The notes beneath the pieces were generated by a model. The model was not told where the DNA came from and ran no database searches. It saw nothing but the letters and a program-made list of their open reading frames with translations. The translations under genes were made by a program, and so were the position numbers. A DNA stretch of 32,442 nucleotides. It comes from Chloroflexota bacterium. Its GTDB lineage: Bacteria; Chloroflexota; Dehalococcoidia; CAUJGQ01. How positions within the stretch are numbered: the stretch's first letter is position 1; every line of letters starts with the position of its first letter. This document shows positions 21,852 through 29,878 of the stretch, in pieces. The stretch lies in NCBI GenBank assembly GCA_963170165.1, contig CAUJGQ010000121.1, positions 1 to 32,442 of the forward strand, written 5' to 3'.

Positions 21852-24131
21852 ATGACGCTCTATCGCTACTCGGAATGGGACGGCAGCCAGGAGATCCCGC
21901 CCCTCAATGCCGATGAGGTGCTGGAGAACCTCACCGATGATCTGCTGAACTTCGGTGACTTACAGCATTCACTCCGCAACCTCCTCCAACGCGGCATGCG
22001 CAATCCAACGGGGCAGCGCATGCAAGGCCTGCGTGACCTGCTGCAGCAGCTTCGCCAGCAACGCCGCCAGACGCTGGACCGCTATAACCTCTCCTCTGCC
22101 TTCGATGACATCAAGAACAAGCTCAACGAGATCGTCGAGATGGAGAAGGACACCATCGACCGCCGGCTCCAGGAGGCGACGCGCGACCAGCAGGGAGACG
22201 GCGGCCAGCCGGCGGCGGGCGGCCGGCCCGAAGGTGGCGACCAGAGCGATCAAATGTCCGCGCTGGACCAGGCGCTGCGCGACGCGCTCGAGACGGCGCA
22301 GCGGGCCATGGAGCAGGGCGACCGTCAGCAGGGCCAGCAAGGCCAGCAGGGCCAGCAAGGCCAGCAGGGCCAGCGCGGCCAGCAAGGACAACCGGGGCAG
22401 CAAGGGCAGCGGGCGCAAGCGGGGCAACCGGGGCAACCGGGACAACCGAGTGATGACGGCCAGTCTGATCAGTTCAATAAGATGCTGCAGCAGATTGCCG
22501 ACCGCAAACGTAACTTCCTGGAGAACCTGCCGGGTGACCTGCCGGGCGCCGTCAAGGAACTGCAAAACTACGAGTTCATGGACCCGGAGGCCCGCCAGAA
22601 GTTCCAGGAACTGATGGAGAGCTTGAAGAAGGCGATGATGGACACCTTCTTCAAGGACCTCTACAACCAGATCTCCAATATGACTCCCGAGCAACTGGAG
22701 CGGATGAAGCAAATGATCCGCGACCTCAACCAGATGCTCCAGGAGAAGATGTCCGGTGGGCAGCCGGACTTTGACAGCTTCATGCAGCAATACGGTGATC
22801 TGTTTGGCGACAACCCGCCGCAGTCACTGGAAGAGCTGATGGCGCAGATGCAGCAGCAAATCGCGCAGATGCAGAGCCTGCTGGATTCCATGCCCTCGGA
22901 CATGCGCCAGCAACTATCGGATCTCCTGCGTGACAAGGTGGGCGATCCTGAGCTGCAGTCACAGCTTGATGAGCTGGCGCAGAATATCGAGATGATGTTC
23001 CCGATGCGTGACCGGGGCGGCCAGTACCCCTTCCGGGGAGACGAGGAGATCGACCTCCAGGAAGCCATGCGCCTGATGGACAAGATGCAGGGCATCGATG
23101 ACCTCGAGCGCCAGCTCGAGCGCACCCAGTACGGTGGGGACATCGAGGACATCGATGAGAAGCGGCTTGAGGAGATTCTTGGCGAGGAAGCCGCCGACAC
23201 CCTCCGCCAGCTCAAGCAATTCCTGGAGATCCTGGAAGAGGCAGGGTACATCCGCAAGAAGGGCAACACCTGGGAGCTTACGCCGCGCGGAACCCGCAAG
23301 ATTGGCCAGAAAGCGCTGGGAGAGATCTACGCCCAGCTCAAGAAGGACTCCATCGGTAAGCACGCCGTCCGCGAGCGCGGCACCGGTGGTGAGCGGGCCG
23401 ACGAGTCCAAGAAATACGAGTTCGGCGACCCATTCCACCTTGATATTGAAAAGACGATCTTCAACTCGTTCTACCGCGAGGGCGGCCCGCAGGTACCGAT
23501 CAAGCTGACACCGGACGACTTCGAGGTGTTCCGCTCGGAGCAGCTCACGCAGACCGCGACGGTGATGATGCTCGACCTCTCCTGGTCGATGGCGTTGCGC
23601 GGTTCGTTCCAGGCGGCGAAGAAGGTGGCGCTGGCGCTGAATAACCTCATCCGCTCGCAGTTCTCGCGCGACAGTCTGTACATCATTGGCTTCTCCGCAT
23701 ACGCACGCGAGCTGAAGGCCGAGCAACTACCTTATGTTCGCTGGGATGAGTCGGTGCTAGGCACCAACATGCACCACGCCCTGATGCTCGCTCAATCGCT
23801 GCTGGCCAAGCACAAGGCGGGCACCCGGCAGATCATTATGATCTCTGACGGCGAACCCACCGCCCACCTGGAGAAGGGCCGCTCCTACTTTGCCTATCCG
23901 CCCAGCCCGATCACGATCCGCGAAACGCTCAAAGAGGTGAAGCGCTGCACGCAAAAGGGTATTGTCATCAATACCTTCATGCTGGACCGGAACTACTACC
24001 TCAAGGAGTTCGTCAACCAGGTCGCTAAGATCAACAAAGGGCGCGTGTTTTACACTACCCCGGACAAACTCGGCCAGTACATTCTGGTCGATTATGTCGC
24101 CAGCAAGCGTAAGAACCTCGGCGGCTCGTAG
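21852..24131 (+). CDS. VWA-domain protein with coiled-coil and collagen-like Gly-X-Y linker
   Basis: A 759-residue cytoplasmic-type protein without signal peptide. Residues 1-110 are helical. About 159-200 form a Gln/Gly/Pro-rich Gly-X-Y run. About 205-480 are strongly charged, Gln/Met-rich helices likely to be coiled coil. A basic wing-like segment (RKKGNTWELTPRGTRKIG, near 475-490) resembles a winged helix. The C-terminal VWA domain has the MIDAS motif MLDLSWSM (Asp575, Ser577, Ser579), a GTNMHHAL loop and ISDGEPTAH (Asp666). VWA proteins paired with MoxR ATPases insert metals or remodel targets; here the client is unknown. The ATG at 21852 has GAAGGG at a rather long distance. A strong terminator follows. 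Confidence 0.88.
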   Translation: MTLYRYSEWDGSQEIPPLNADEVLENLTDDLLNFGDLQHSLRNLLQRGMRNPTGQRMQGLRDLLQQLRQQRRQTLDRYNLSSAFDDIKNKLNEIVEMEKDTIDRRLQEATRDQQGDGGQPAAGGRPEGGDQSDQMSALDQALRDALETAQRAMEQGDRQQGQQGQQGQQGQQGQRGQQGQPGQQGQRAQAGQPGQPGQPSDDGQSDQFNKMLQQIADRKRNFLENLPGDLPGAVKELQNYEFMDPEARQKFQELMESLKKAMMDTFFKDLYNQISNMTPEQLERMKQMIRDLNQMLQEKMSGGQPDFDSFMQQYGDLFGDNPPQSLEELMAQMQQQIAQMQSLLDSMPSDMRQQLSDLLRDKVGDPELQSQLDELAQNIEMMFPMRDRGGQYPFRGDEEIDLQEAMRLMDKMQGIDDLERQLERTQYGGDIEDIDEKRLEEILGEEAADTLRQLKQFLEILEEAGYIRKKGNTWELTPRGTRKIGQKALGEIYAQLKKDSIGKHAVRERGTGGERADESKKYEFGDPFHLDIEKTIFNSFYREGGPQVPIKLTPDDFEVFRSEQLTQTATVMMLDLSWSMALRGSFQAAKKVALALNNLIRSQFSRDSLYIIGFSAYARELKAEQLPYVRWDESVLGTNMHHALMLAQSLLAKHKAGTRQIIMISDGEPTAHLEKGRSYFAYPPSPITIRETLKEVKRCTQKGIVINTFMLDRNYYLKEFVNQVAKINKGRVFYTTPDKLGQYILVDYVASKRKNLGGS
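22325..22450 (+). repeat. Tandem 9-nt repeat coding a Gly-X-Y tract
   Basis: Near-perfect units of cagcagggc and cagcaaggc are repeated, then degenerate copies rich in ggggcaacc. They encode about 14 Gly-X-Y triplets (mainly Gly-Gln-Gln, Gly-Gln-Arg, Gly-Gln-Pro) inside the VWA protein. This is a likely site of length variation by slippage. Confidence 0.9.
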
Positions 24132-24151
24132 CACACGAAGGCGCAGCAACC

Positions 24152-24193
24152 GGCAGCGGGGCGGGCGTGGAAGCCTGGCCCCGCTGCCCTTTT
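24152..24193 (+). terminator. Rho-independent terminator after the VWA gene
   Basis: An 11-bp perfect stem pairs ggcagcggggc (24152-24162) with its complement (24178-24188), followed by CTTTT (24189-24193). It begins 20 nt after the VWA stop and ends before the channel gene. Confidence 0.82.
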
Positions 24194-24255
24194 CGCGTGA
24201 GGGCAGCGCGGCGCTATTCTAGGGTCACATAGCGCGACCGTGACCGTGAGCTGGT

Positions 24256-25359
24256 ATGAGCCTCCGCCGCCGCCTCGTGTTGCCGCTCTCGCTGCTGGGT
24301 CTGGTGCTGATCACCGGCACCGGCGGCTACATGCTGATTGAGGGCTGGGGGCTGCTGGATGCGCTGTATCAGACGGTCATTACCTTATCGTCAGTCGGCT
24401 TCCAGGAAGTCAGACCGATCTCATCACAGGGACGGATCTTCACGATTCTCCTGATCATGGGCGGTGTTGGCGGAGCCGCCTATACCCTCACCACCATCGT
24501 GACCTTGGTCGTGGAAGGGGAACTGGGCGAGTACTACGGGAGACGGCGCATGACCGGCCAGATTCAGTCGATGCGTGGCCACCAGATCATCTGCGGTTTC
24601 GGCCGGGTGGGCCGGGCCATTGCCGAGGAGTTCGCCGAGCGCCGCACACCGTTTGTTGTGATCGACAACAACATCACCGTGCACGAACAACTACGAGCGC
24701 TTGGCTATCATTACCTTGACGGCAACGCCACCAGCGACGACACGTTGGTCGCAGCCGGCATTAACCATGCCGGCGGGCTGCACGCCGCGGCTGACTCCGA
24801 CACCGACAACACCTTCATCGTGCTCACCGCCCGCGCACTCAATCCCAGCATCTTCATCGTTGCCCGCGCCGGGCACGCCAGCAGCGAGGCGAAGCTGCGC
24901 CGCGCGGGCGCCGATCGGGTGATCTCCCCGTACGCCATCGCCGGCTCGCACATGGCGGTTGCCGCCCTTCAGCCCGCGATGGTCGACTTCATGACGACCA
25001 CCTTCCCCAGCCGCGAAGGGGAGCTGATCTTGGCCGAGCTGACGATCACGCCACAGTCGTTGCTGCTGGGCCGTACCGTCAGCGACGTCTTTGGCCGCCG
25101 CCGGGCCACCACGGTGCTGTGCCTGCGGCGAGAAGGCAGCGACCCCGAGCCCAGCCCTTCACCTGACGCCGACTTACGTCCGTTAGACCAGTTGATCGTC
25201 ATGGGGCCGCCCGAAGAACTGGAACAACTCCACGCTTCAGCAGCGGTGACCGGCGCCGCCGTTTCCCTGGACGGCCGGACGAGCTCCGAGCCTGCCCGGC
25301 GTGGCTGGCGGCCCGTCGTCTTCCGGCCACCGCGGCGGGACTCGAGCGTCCGCCCGTGA
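24256..25359 (+). CDS. Two-helix potassium channel with TrkA-N/TrkA-C (RCK) domains
   Basis: A 367-residue K+ channel of the MthK-like layout. Helix 1 spans about 8-28. A pore loop with the filter TLSSVGFQEV follows, then helix 2 (about 60-85). The filter is SSVGF (Ser45-Phe49) instead of the standard TVGYG. The RCK Rossmann domain has IICGFGRVGRAIAEEF (Gly114, Gly116, Gly119) and the ribose-binding VVIDNN. TrkA-C-like sequence (ILAELTITPQSLLLGRTVSD, ending DQLIVMGPPEELEQL) follows to about residue 325, then an Arg-rich tail. It probably opens on a ligand such as Ca2+ or nucleotide bound to the RCK ring. The ATG at 24256 has no strong ribosome site. Confidence 0.88.
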   Translation: MSLRRRLVLPLSLLGLVLITGTGGYMLIEGWGLLDALYQTVITLSSVGFQEVRPISSQGRIFTILLIMGGVGGAAYTLTTIVTLVVEGELGEYYGRRRMTGQIQSMRGHQIICGFGRVGRAIAEEFAERRTPFVVIDNNITVHEQLRALGYHYLDGNATSDDTLVAAGINHAGGLHAAADSDTDNTFIVLTARALNPSIFIVARAGHASSEAKLRRAGADRVISPYAIAGSHMAVAALQPAMVDFMTTTFPSREGELILAELTITPQSLLLGRTVSDVFGRRRATTVLCLRREGSDPEPSPSPDADLRPLDQLIVMGPPEELEQLHASAAVTGAAVSLDGRTSSEPARRGWRPVVFRPPRRDSSVRP

Positions 25360-25435
25360 ACCGCTTCCGTGTGTGCGGCGCCGCCTGCTGCGCTATGATG
25401 GGCTGCGCGGCGTTGGAATAGGTCGGAGGGGAGTC

Positions 25436-26464
25436 ATGATCCGTCGGCTCAGCCTGCCTGCGGTGTTGCTTGGTGCGGTCCTGCAATTGGCCGGCCTGAT
25501 GGTTGACGCGGTGCTCCACGGACGTGACGCCACGCTGGCGCAGCGCGAAGGGGTGCTCACGCTCGCTAATCCCGGCCACCTGCTGTTCGCCCTCGGTCTG
25601 TCGCTGTGCCTGGCCGGCGCATGCCTGCTTGTCCTGGCGCCATTGCTGTCCCGGCAGCGCCGCCGCGCCGGTGGGGCAATACTGGCGGTGGCGCCGGTGG
25701 CCGCCGTTGCCACGCTGGCGATCGCGGCGTTTGTAGTGGTTGAGCGCAGTGGCGGCCTGTCCGGCCACCAGCATGACACCGCTGCCTCTGTCACGGACCA
25801 TGGGCACGACGCGGAGGAGCATGCCGGCGCCGCCGGTGATCCGAACCACAACCACGCCCACCCGGACGCTACCGGTGGCGCCACCGCTGCCACCCTCGAC
25901 GCTGCCGCGCACCAACACGGCAACGAGGTCAACATCAGCTGGGAACAGATCCGGCAGATCGACGCATACCTCGTCGCGGCCAAGGCTGCTACCGAGAAGT
26001 ACCGCGACGTGCGGCTGGCACGGGCCGACGGCTACCGGCAGGTAACGCAGAACGTGCCAGGGCTGGGGGCACACTTCACCCACGCTGGTCTGCTGGCCCA
26101 GGGCACCTTCGACCCGGAGCGGCCGCAGATCCTGCTCTATGACCAGCTGGCAGACGGCAGCTTCGAGCTGGTCGGCGTCAGCTGGGCGCTGCCCAAGCGT
26201 CCCGGTAACGATACGCCACCCTTCCCGTACTTTGGCAAGCTTGCCACCTGGCACTACCACACGAATCTGTGCTTTGGCGCCCGCGCCGGTTCCCCCGTGG
26301 TGGCAATCAGCACACCCGAAGGTTGCCGGGCGGCGGGTGGCGCCCACGTCAAGGAGACGCCCTGGATGGTGCATGCCTGGCTGTTCCGCGAGAGTCCGGA
26401 GGGTGTGTTCAGCCACGAGAACAGCACGATCAAGGGCACACAGCCGCTGGCTGCCAGCCGCTAG
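25436..26464 (+). CDS. Membrane protein with His-rich linker and uncharacterised conserved-looking C-terminal domain
   Basis: A 342-residue protein with three predicted N-terminal helices (about 8-27, 45-70, 80-102). A linker at 110-161 holds twelve His residues (HQHD, DHGHD, NHNHAHPD, HQHG) and could bind Cu, Zn or Ni. The C-terminal 170 residues probably fold outside the membrane. They carry regularly placed His/Cys residues: GAHFTHAG (213, 216), TWHYHTNLC (273, 275, 279), Cys297, His304, His313 in WMVHAWLF and His327. This layout recalls domains of unknown function seen in exported proteins of other phyla, but I cannot name it. The ATG at 25436 has GGAGGGG upstream. The K+ channel lies before it and a lipid kinase after. 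Confidence 0.78.
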   Translation: MIRRLSLPAVLLGAVLQLAGLMVDAVLHGRDATLAQREGVLTLANPGHLLFALGLSLCLAGACLLVLAPLLSRQRRRAGGAILAVAPVAAVATLAIAAFVVVERSGGLSGHQHDTAASVTDHGHDAEEHAGAAGDPNHNHAHPDATGGATAATLDAAAHQHGNEVNISWEQIRQIDAYLVAAKAATEKYRDVRLARADGYRQVTQNVPGLGAHFTHAGLLAQGTFDPERPQILLYDQLADGSFELVGVSWALPKRPGNDTPPFPYFGKLATWHYHTNLCFGARAGSPVVAISTPEGCRAAGGAHVKETPWMVHAWLFRESPEGVFSHENSTIKGTQPLAASR

Positions 26465-26504
26465 CGCTGGCTCGGGATCGCTGACCGCCCGCGGTTGCCA
26501 GCGC
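26464..26504 (+). terminator. Weak terminator-like hairpin
   Basis: gcgctggc (26464-26471) pairs with gccagcgc (26497-26504), and a smaller nested accgc/gcggt pair lies inside. No T-run follows. It overlaps the last base of the preceding stop codon. Confidence 0.35.
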
Positions 26505-26555
26505 CCGATGTGCCTGACTACAGTGGGAAGAACTTTGCCTGCACGGGCGGTCGCC

Positions 26556-27620
26556 ATGGCCGGTCAGGCTTGCATGATCGTCAACCCGGTGGCGCGAACG
26601 CTGCCGTCTCCGGACCGGCTGGCGACCGCGCCCGCCTGGTTACGGCTGCGCGGCTGGAGCGTGCAGGAGCGGTGGACCGAAGCGCCCGGCCATGCCCAGC
26701 GACTGGCGCGCGAGGCGGCTGCGCGTGGCTGTGAGGCCGTGATCGCCGTCGGTGGCGACGGCACGATCAATGAGGTGATCCACGGCCTGGCCGGTACCAA
26801 GACGGCACTGGCGGTGATCCCGGCAGGCACCGCCAATGTCTGGGCGCGCGAGGTGCAACTACCCCGCCATCCCGCCGCTATCGCTCGCTTGCTTGAACAT
26901 GGCGATGTCCACGAGGTGGACCTGGGTACGGTCAACGGTCGCTACTTCCTGCTGATGGCCAGCCTGGGAGTCGATTCGATTGTCGTGTCAGCCATCGAGC
27001 CCTGGGCCAAGCGCACCTTCGGCCGGGCAGCATACGTCACCCGCGGGCTGCGGGAGGCTGCGACATTTCCCGCGGTCGAGGCGCTGATTGATGTAGACGG
27101 CGAGCGCATTCGGGCCAATCTCCTGATGCTCGTGGTGGGGAACACGCGGTCATACGGCGGCGCACTCAAGATCACCAACCGTGCCATCGCTGACGATGGA
27201 CAGCTTGACATGGTGCTGTACCGCGGCTCCGGCATCGGCCGGTTTGCCGGCTACCTGGCGCGGACCGTGATCGGCAGCCACGTTCAGGCAGCGGGAACGT
27301 TGTACCGCGGCGCGCGCAGCATCAACATCGAAACCGCCAGACCGCTGCCGGTGCAGGTCGACGGCGATGTGATCGGCGAGACACCCGCCAGCTTCGGTGT
27401 GGAGCGCTGTGCGTTGCGGGTCATCGTCCCGACCGGGTTGCGCTCGCCCCTCTTTTACCGGCAGCCGCTGGCGCGCGGCGCCTTGGCTGCGGGAACCGCT
27501 GTCCCAGGCTCAAGCGCAAGTGTGGCGCCCGTCGGGATTACGGGCTCTGGGACACAGCCGGAGCCGTCTCGGCCGCATCCGATCCCTGGTCGCCGGCGGC
27601 GGTCCCGCCGGTCGGGGTAA
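26556..27620 (+). CDS. YegS/BmrU/DagK-family lipid kinase
   Basis: A 354-residue kinase of the diacylglycerol kinase catalytic-domain family. It phosphorylates a lipid hydroxyl such as that of diacylglycerol, probably at the inner membrane face. The start ACMIVNPVART is the classical first strand. The nucleotide motif is AVIAVGGDGTINEVIHGL (GGDGT at 66-70), followed by LAVIPAGTANVWAREV. The C-terminal domain has VGNTRSYGGALKITNRA and the late VQVDGDVIGETP. The last 50 residues are Gly/Pro/Arg-rich and probably disordered. The ATG at 26556 or 26574 could be used; neither has a strong ribosome site. The 3' end overlaps the convergent recF gene by 83 bp. Confidence 0.9.
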   Translation: MAGQACMIVNPVARTLPSPDRLATAPAWLRLRGWSVQERWTEAPGHAQRLAREAAARGCEAVIAVGGDGTINEVIHGLAGTKTALAVIPAGTANVWAREVQLPRHPAAIARLLEHGDVHEVDLGTVNGRYFLLMASLGVDSIVVSAIEPWAKRTFGRAAYVTRGLREAATFPAVEALIDVDGERIRANLLMLVVGNTRSYGGALKITNRAIADDGQLDMVLYRGSGIGRFAGYLARTVIGSHVQAAGTLYRGARSINIETARPLPVQVDGDVIGETPASFGVERCALRVIVPTGLRSPLFYRQPLARGALAAGTAVPGSSASVAPVGITGSGTQPEPSRPHPIPGRRRRSRRSG

Positions 27621-28782
27621 CGCGGCGGAGTGTACCCGCCGCCACATCGAATACCGCCGCGCCGGCGAGAAAGGCGGGGGTGAACCGGTCAAGCTCAGCG
27701 GTGGTGATCAGGCTCTGTTGCGTGGCGAGCACGGCATCGAGCACCGCGGCCCGCCGGCGCTGATCCAGTTCCGACAGGATATCGTCAAGTAACAGCACGG
27801 GCTCCTCGCCCGAGCGCTCACGCAGAAACGCTGCCTCGGCCAGCCGCAGCGCTAGCGCCACCGTCCGCTGTTGTGCCCGCGAGCCATAGGCGCCGGCGGA
27901 GCGGCCGGATAGCTCGAACACCAGATCATCGCGATGGGGACCTACCAACGACACGCCGGCGGCGATCTCCTTGGCTTGCCGGCGCACGATAGCGGTGCGG
28001 TAGAGCTGGCGCAGCTCTTCAACGCTCTCCGGCAGCCCCCCACGCCGCTCCTCGGCGAGTTGTGGTGTGTAGCGGATGCTCATTTGTTCGCGCTGGTCCG
28101 ACAGTGTTCGATGGACCTGCGCCGCTCCGATGCTCAACTCCGTCACCGCCTGTGCGCGGGCCGTGGTGATGGCGCTTCCCTGCAGGATCAGCTCCTCATT
28201 CCAGGAAGCGAGCTGCTCAGGTGTGGCCCGACCCTCGCCGATCCGGCGCAGGAGCATGTTGCGTTGCTGCATCACGCGCTGATAGCGCTGGAGGGCGCGC
28301 AGGTACGCGTGATCGATCTGCGACAGCGTCAGGTCGAGATACCGCCGCCGCCCGGCCGGTGGCCCCGTGAGCAGGTCGATATCTTGCGAAGTGAACAGCA
28401 CGGCCAGCAGGTTGCCAATCATCTCGGTCGCGCGGCGGGGAATACCGTTGACGCGCAGCCGTTTCGCTGCCTTTGGCAACTGGCCATCCTCGCCGCCACG
28501 CGCCATCAGCGCGATTTCTATCTGTGTCGCCACGCGGCCGCGGTAAGCACGCCCGATGATGCGCGTGGCGGCGATGCCGTCCTCCATCGCATCCCAGCGC
28601 ACGAACTCAGCGTCGTTGGTCGTGCGTGGCGAGCGGGTCGTCGCCAGCAGGTAGACCGCTTCGAGCAGATTGGTCTTGCCCTGTGCGTTCTCTCCCCAGA
28701 AGATGCTGGCGCCGGCCGGCAGCTCAAGATCGAGCCGGCGGTAGTTGCGGAAGTTGCTGAGCGAGAGCTGGCCCAGATACAC
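27538..28782 (-). CDS. recF: DNA replication and repair protein RecF
   Basis: A 414-residue SMC-like ATPase that loads RecA at gaps with RecO and RecR. The start YLGQLSLSNFRNYRRLDLEL is typical of RecF. Walker A is WGENAQGKTNLLEAVYLL (Lys36, Thr37). The middle carries GPPAGRRRYLDLTLSQID. The signature is SRAQQRTVALALRLAEA and Walker B is PVLLLDDILSELD. The GTG at 28780-28782 is used, with AGG 5 nt upstream; the upstream gene stops only 5 nt before, so the two are probably translated together. In many bacteria recF sits beside dnaA/dnaN, but neither is here. The last 35 residues are low complexity and overlap the lipid kinase gene tail to tail. Confidence 0.96.
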   Translation of the reverse strand: MYLGQLSLSNFRNYRRLDLELPAGASIFWGENAQGKTNLLEAVYLLATTRSPRTTNDAEFVRWDAMEDGIAATRIIGRAYRGRVATQIEIALMARGGEDGQLPKAAKRLRVNGIPRRATEMIGNLLAVLFTSQDIDLLTGPPAGRRRYLDLTLSQIDHAYLRALQRYQRVMQQRNMLLRRIGEGRATPEQLASWNEELILQGSAITTARAQAVTELSIGAAQVHRTLSDQREQMSIRYTPQLAEERRGGLPESVEELRQLYRTAIVRRQAKEIAAGVSLVGPHRDDLVFELSGRSAGAYGSRAQQRTVALALRLAEAAFLRERSGEEPVLLLDDILSELDQRRRAAVLDAVLATQQSLITTAELDRFTPAFLAGAAVFDVAAGTLRRVTPTGGTAAGDQGSDAAETAPAVSQSP

Positions 28783-28787
28783 GAAAC

Positions 28788-29720
28788 CTACCCTGGCTCT
28801 GACGGCGCGGCCCGGCCAGACCGCGCTTGCAGCCGTAATTCAACTTCGCCCCCAGCATCCTGCACCGCACCTTCAGCCAGAGCGGCGCCGAGCGCGCGTT
28901 CGAGCGTATGGCGCAGCGTCGATAGATCGCCGGGCTCACGCAGTCGCAGCCGTACCCGCGTCACGCCCGCGCCGGAGGCGGCCGGCAGCACCCGCTCTAC
29001 CAGCGGCTCGCGTTCCAGCGCCCTGCACAGCCGGTCGATGTGCTGTGGCCGCTGAGCCGGCCGCACCGACAGCACCACCCCTTCGCCGCCGGGCGGGAAG
29101 CGGCGTCCGGATTCTCCGGCGGTGGGGCTTGGACCGCTCTCACCGCTCACATCCTCAGGCACGCCATCTGGGCTATCCGCTGGGGGCTGCACGATTGGTG
29201 CTGCGGCCGCCGGAGGTGCCGCCAACCAGTTCGCCCGCGGGGCAGGTGGCGGCGGCAGCGCAACCCTTATCCCGGCCAGCTCCGCGCGCAGCGCGCTGAC
29301 CTCAGCGGTCAGCTGGGCGACCTGCGCCCGCAGCGCCCAACGCTCTTCATCCGCGCCGGCGAGCAAGCGGTCAATCTGGTCGGTGTATGCGCGCAGAGCC
29401 TGGCGCAGCGCCGCCGCCTCAGACGGCACGTGGCCGGCCGCGCTCGCATCAATAGGTGCGATGGCTGTGGCGGGTGCGTTGTCCTCGTCGTGCAACAGCG
29501 TCGGCATCTCGGCGGCGGCCTGGGCGAGCGCCTCCCGCGCGCGCAGCACGGCATCCGGCGGTGGTGCAGGCATGGGGCGGTGACGCGGCGGCGGAGACGC
29601 CGTAAGCGCGCCTAACGCGGTAGACACTACCCGGCGCACCACGCCGAGCATGCCCAAGCCGGCGCTGCGCGGCCCGCGCCGCCGCGGGGCGTCATCATTG
29701 ATTCGCTGCACGCGCCACAC
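28788..29720 (-). CDS. Hypothetical coiled-coil protein upstream of recF
   Basis: A 310-residue protein that I do not recognise. Residues 1-60 are basic. A heptad-rich coiled coil lies at about 100-152 (LRQALRAYTDQIDRLLAG, then EERWALRAQVAQLTAEVSAL). A Pro/Ala/Gly-rich disordered linker spans about 155-215. The last 85 residues alternate strands and helices (VVLSVRPAQ, HIDRLCRALEREPL, VTRVRLRLREPGD, LSTLRHTLERALG) and look like a ferredoxin-like beta-alpha-beta fold. There is no signal peptide. The gene is directly upstream of recF with a 5-nt gap, where other bacteria may carry DUF721/DciA, but no DciA motif is visible. The start is uncertain: GTG 29720 (used) and ATG 29651 both lack ribosome sites. 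Confidence 0.65.
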   Translation of the reverse strand: MWRVQRINDDAPRRRGPRSAGLGMLGVVRRVVSTALGALTASPPPRHRPMPAPPPDAVLRAREALAQAAAEMPTLLHDEDNAPATAIAPIDASAAGHVPSEAAALRQALRAYTDQIDRLLAGADEERWALRAQVAQLTAEVSALRAELAGIRVALPPPPAPRANWLAAPPAAAAPIVQPPADSPDGVPEDVSGESGPSPTAGESGRRFPPGGEGVVLSVRPAQRPQHIDRLCRALEREPLVERVLPAASGAGVTRVRLRLREPGDLSTLRHTLERALGAALAEGAVQDAGGEVELRLQARSGRAAPSEPG

Positions 29721-29733
29721 CTGGGTTACAGAC

Positions 29734-29763
29734 TTGACGGGTAGGTTGTGCCGTCAGTATAGC
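29734..29763 (+). promoter_or_regulatory. Candidate promoter of the response regulator gene
   Basis: TTGACG (29734-29739) is 18 nt from TATAGC (29758-29763). It lies in the divergent gap and would give a leader of about 110 nt before the GTG start. Confidence 0.55.
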
Positions 29764-29878
29764 CGAGCAGGGACAGCGGATCAGGGGATGCACCGGCGAA
29801 GTGCGATACCTCACAGGGCGTGGTATTGTTCGGTCCGAGGCGATGTGTGCGCCCGCATCGCGCCGTGGGGGTGACCGG

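Noticed and set aside
22325-22450. Possible CRISPR or direct-repeat array
   Set aside because: Units are 9 nt, contiguous and in frame, coding a Gly-X-Y tract. No spacers.
21969-22790. 273-codon Leu-rich frame opposite the VWA gene
   Set aside because: Its Leu repeats come from reading the Gln-rich repeat on the other strand; no real gene.
27934-29055. 373-codon plus-strand frame opposite recF
   Set aside because: Antisense shadow; recF has all its motifs on the minus strand.
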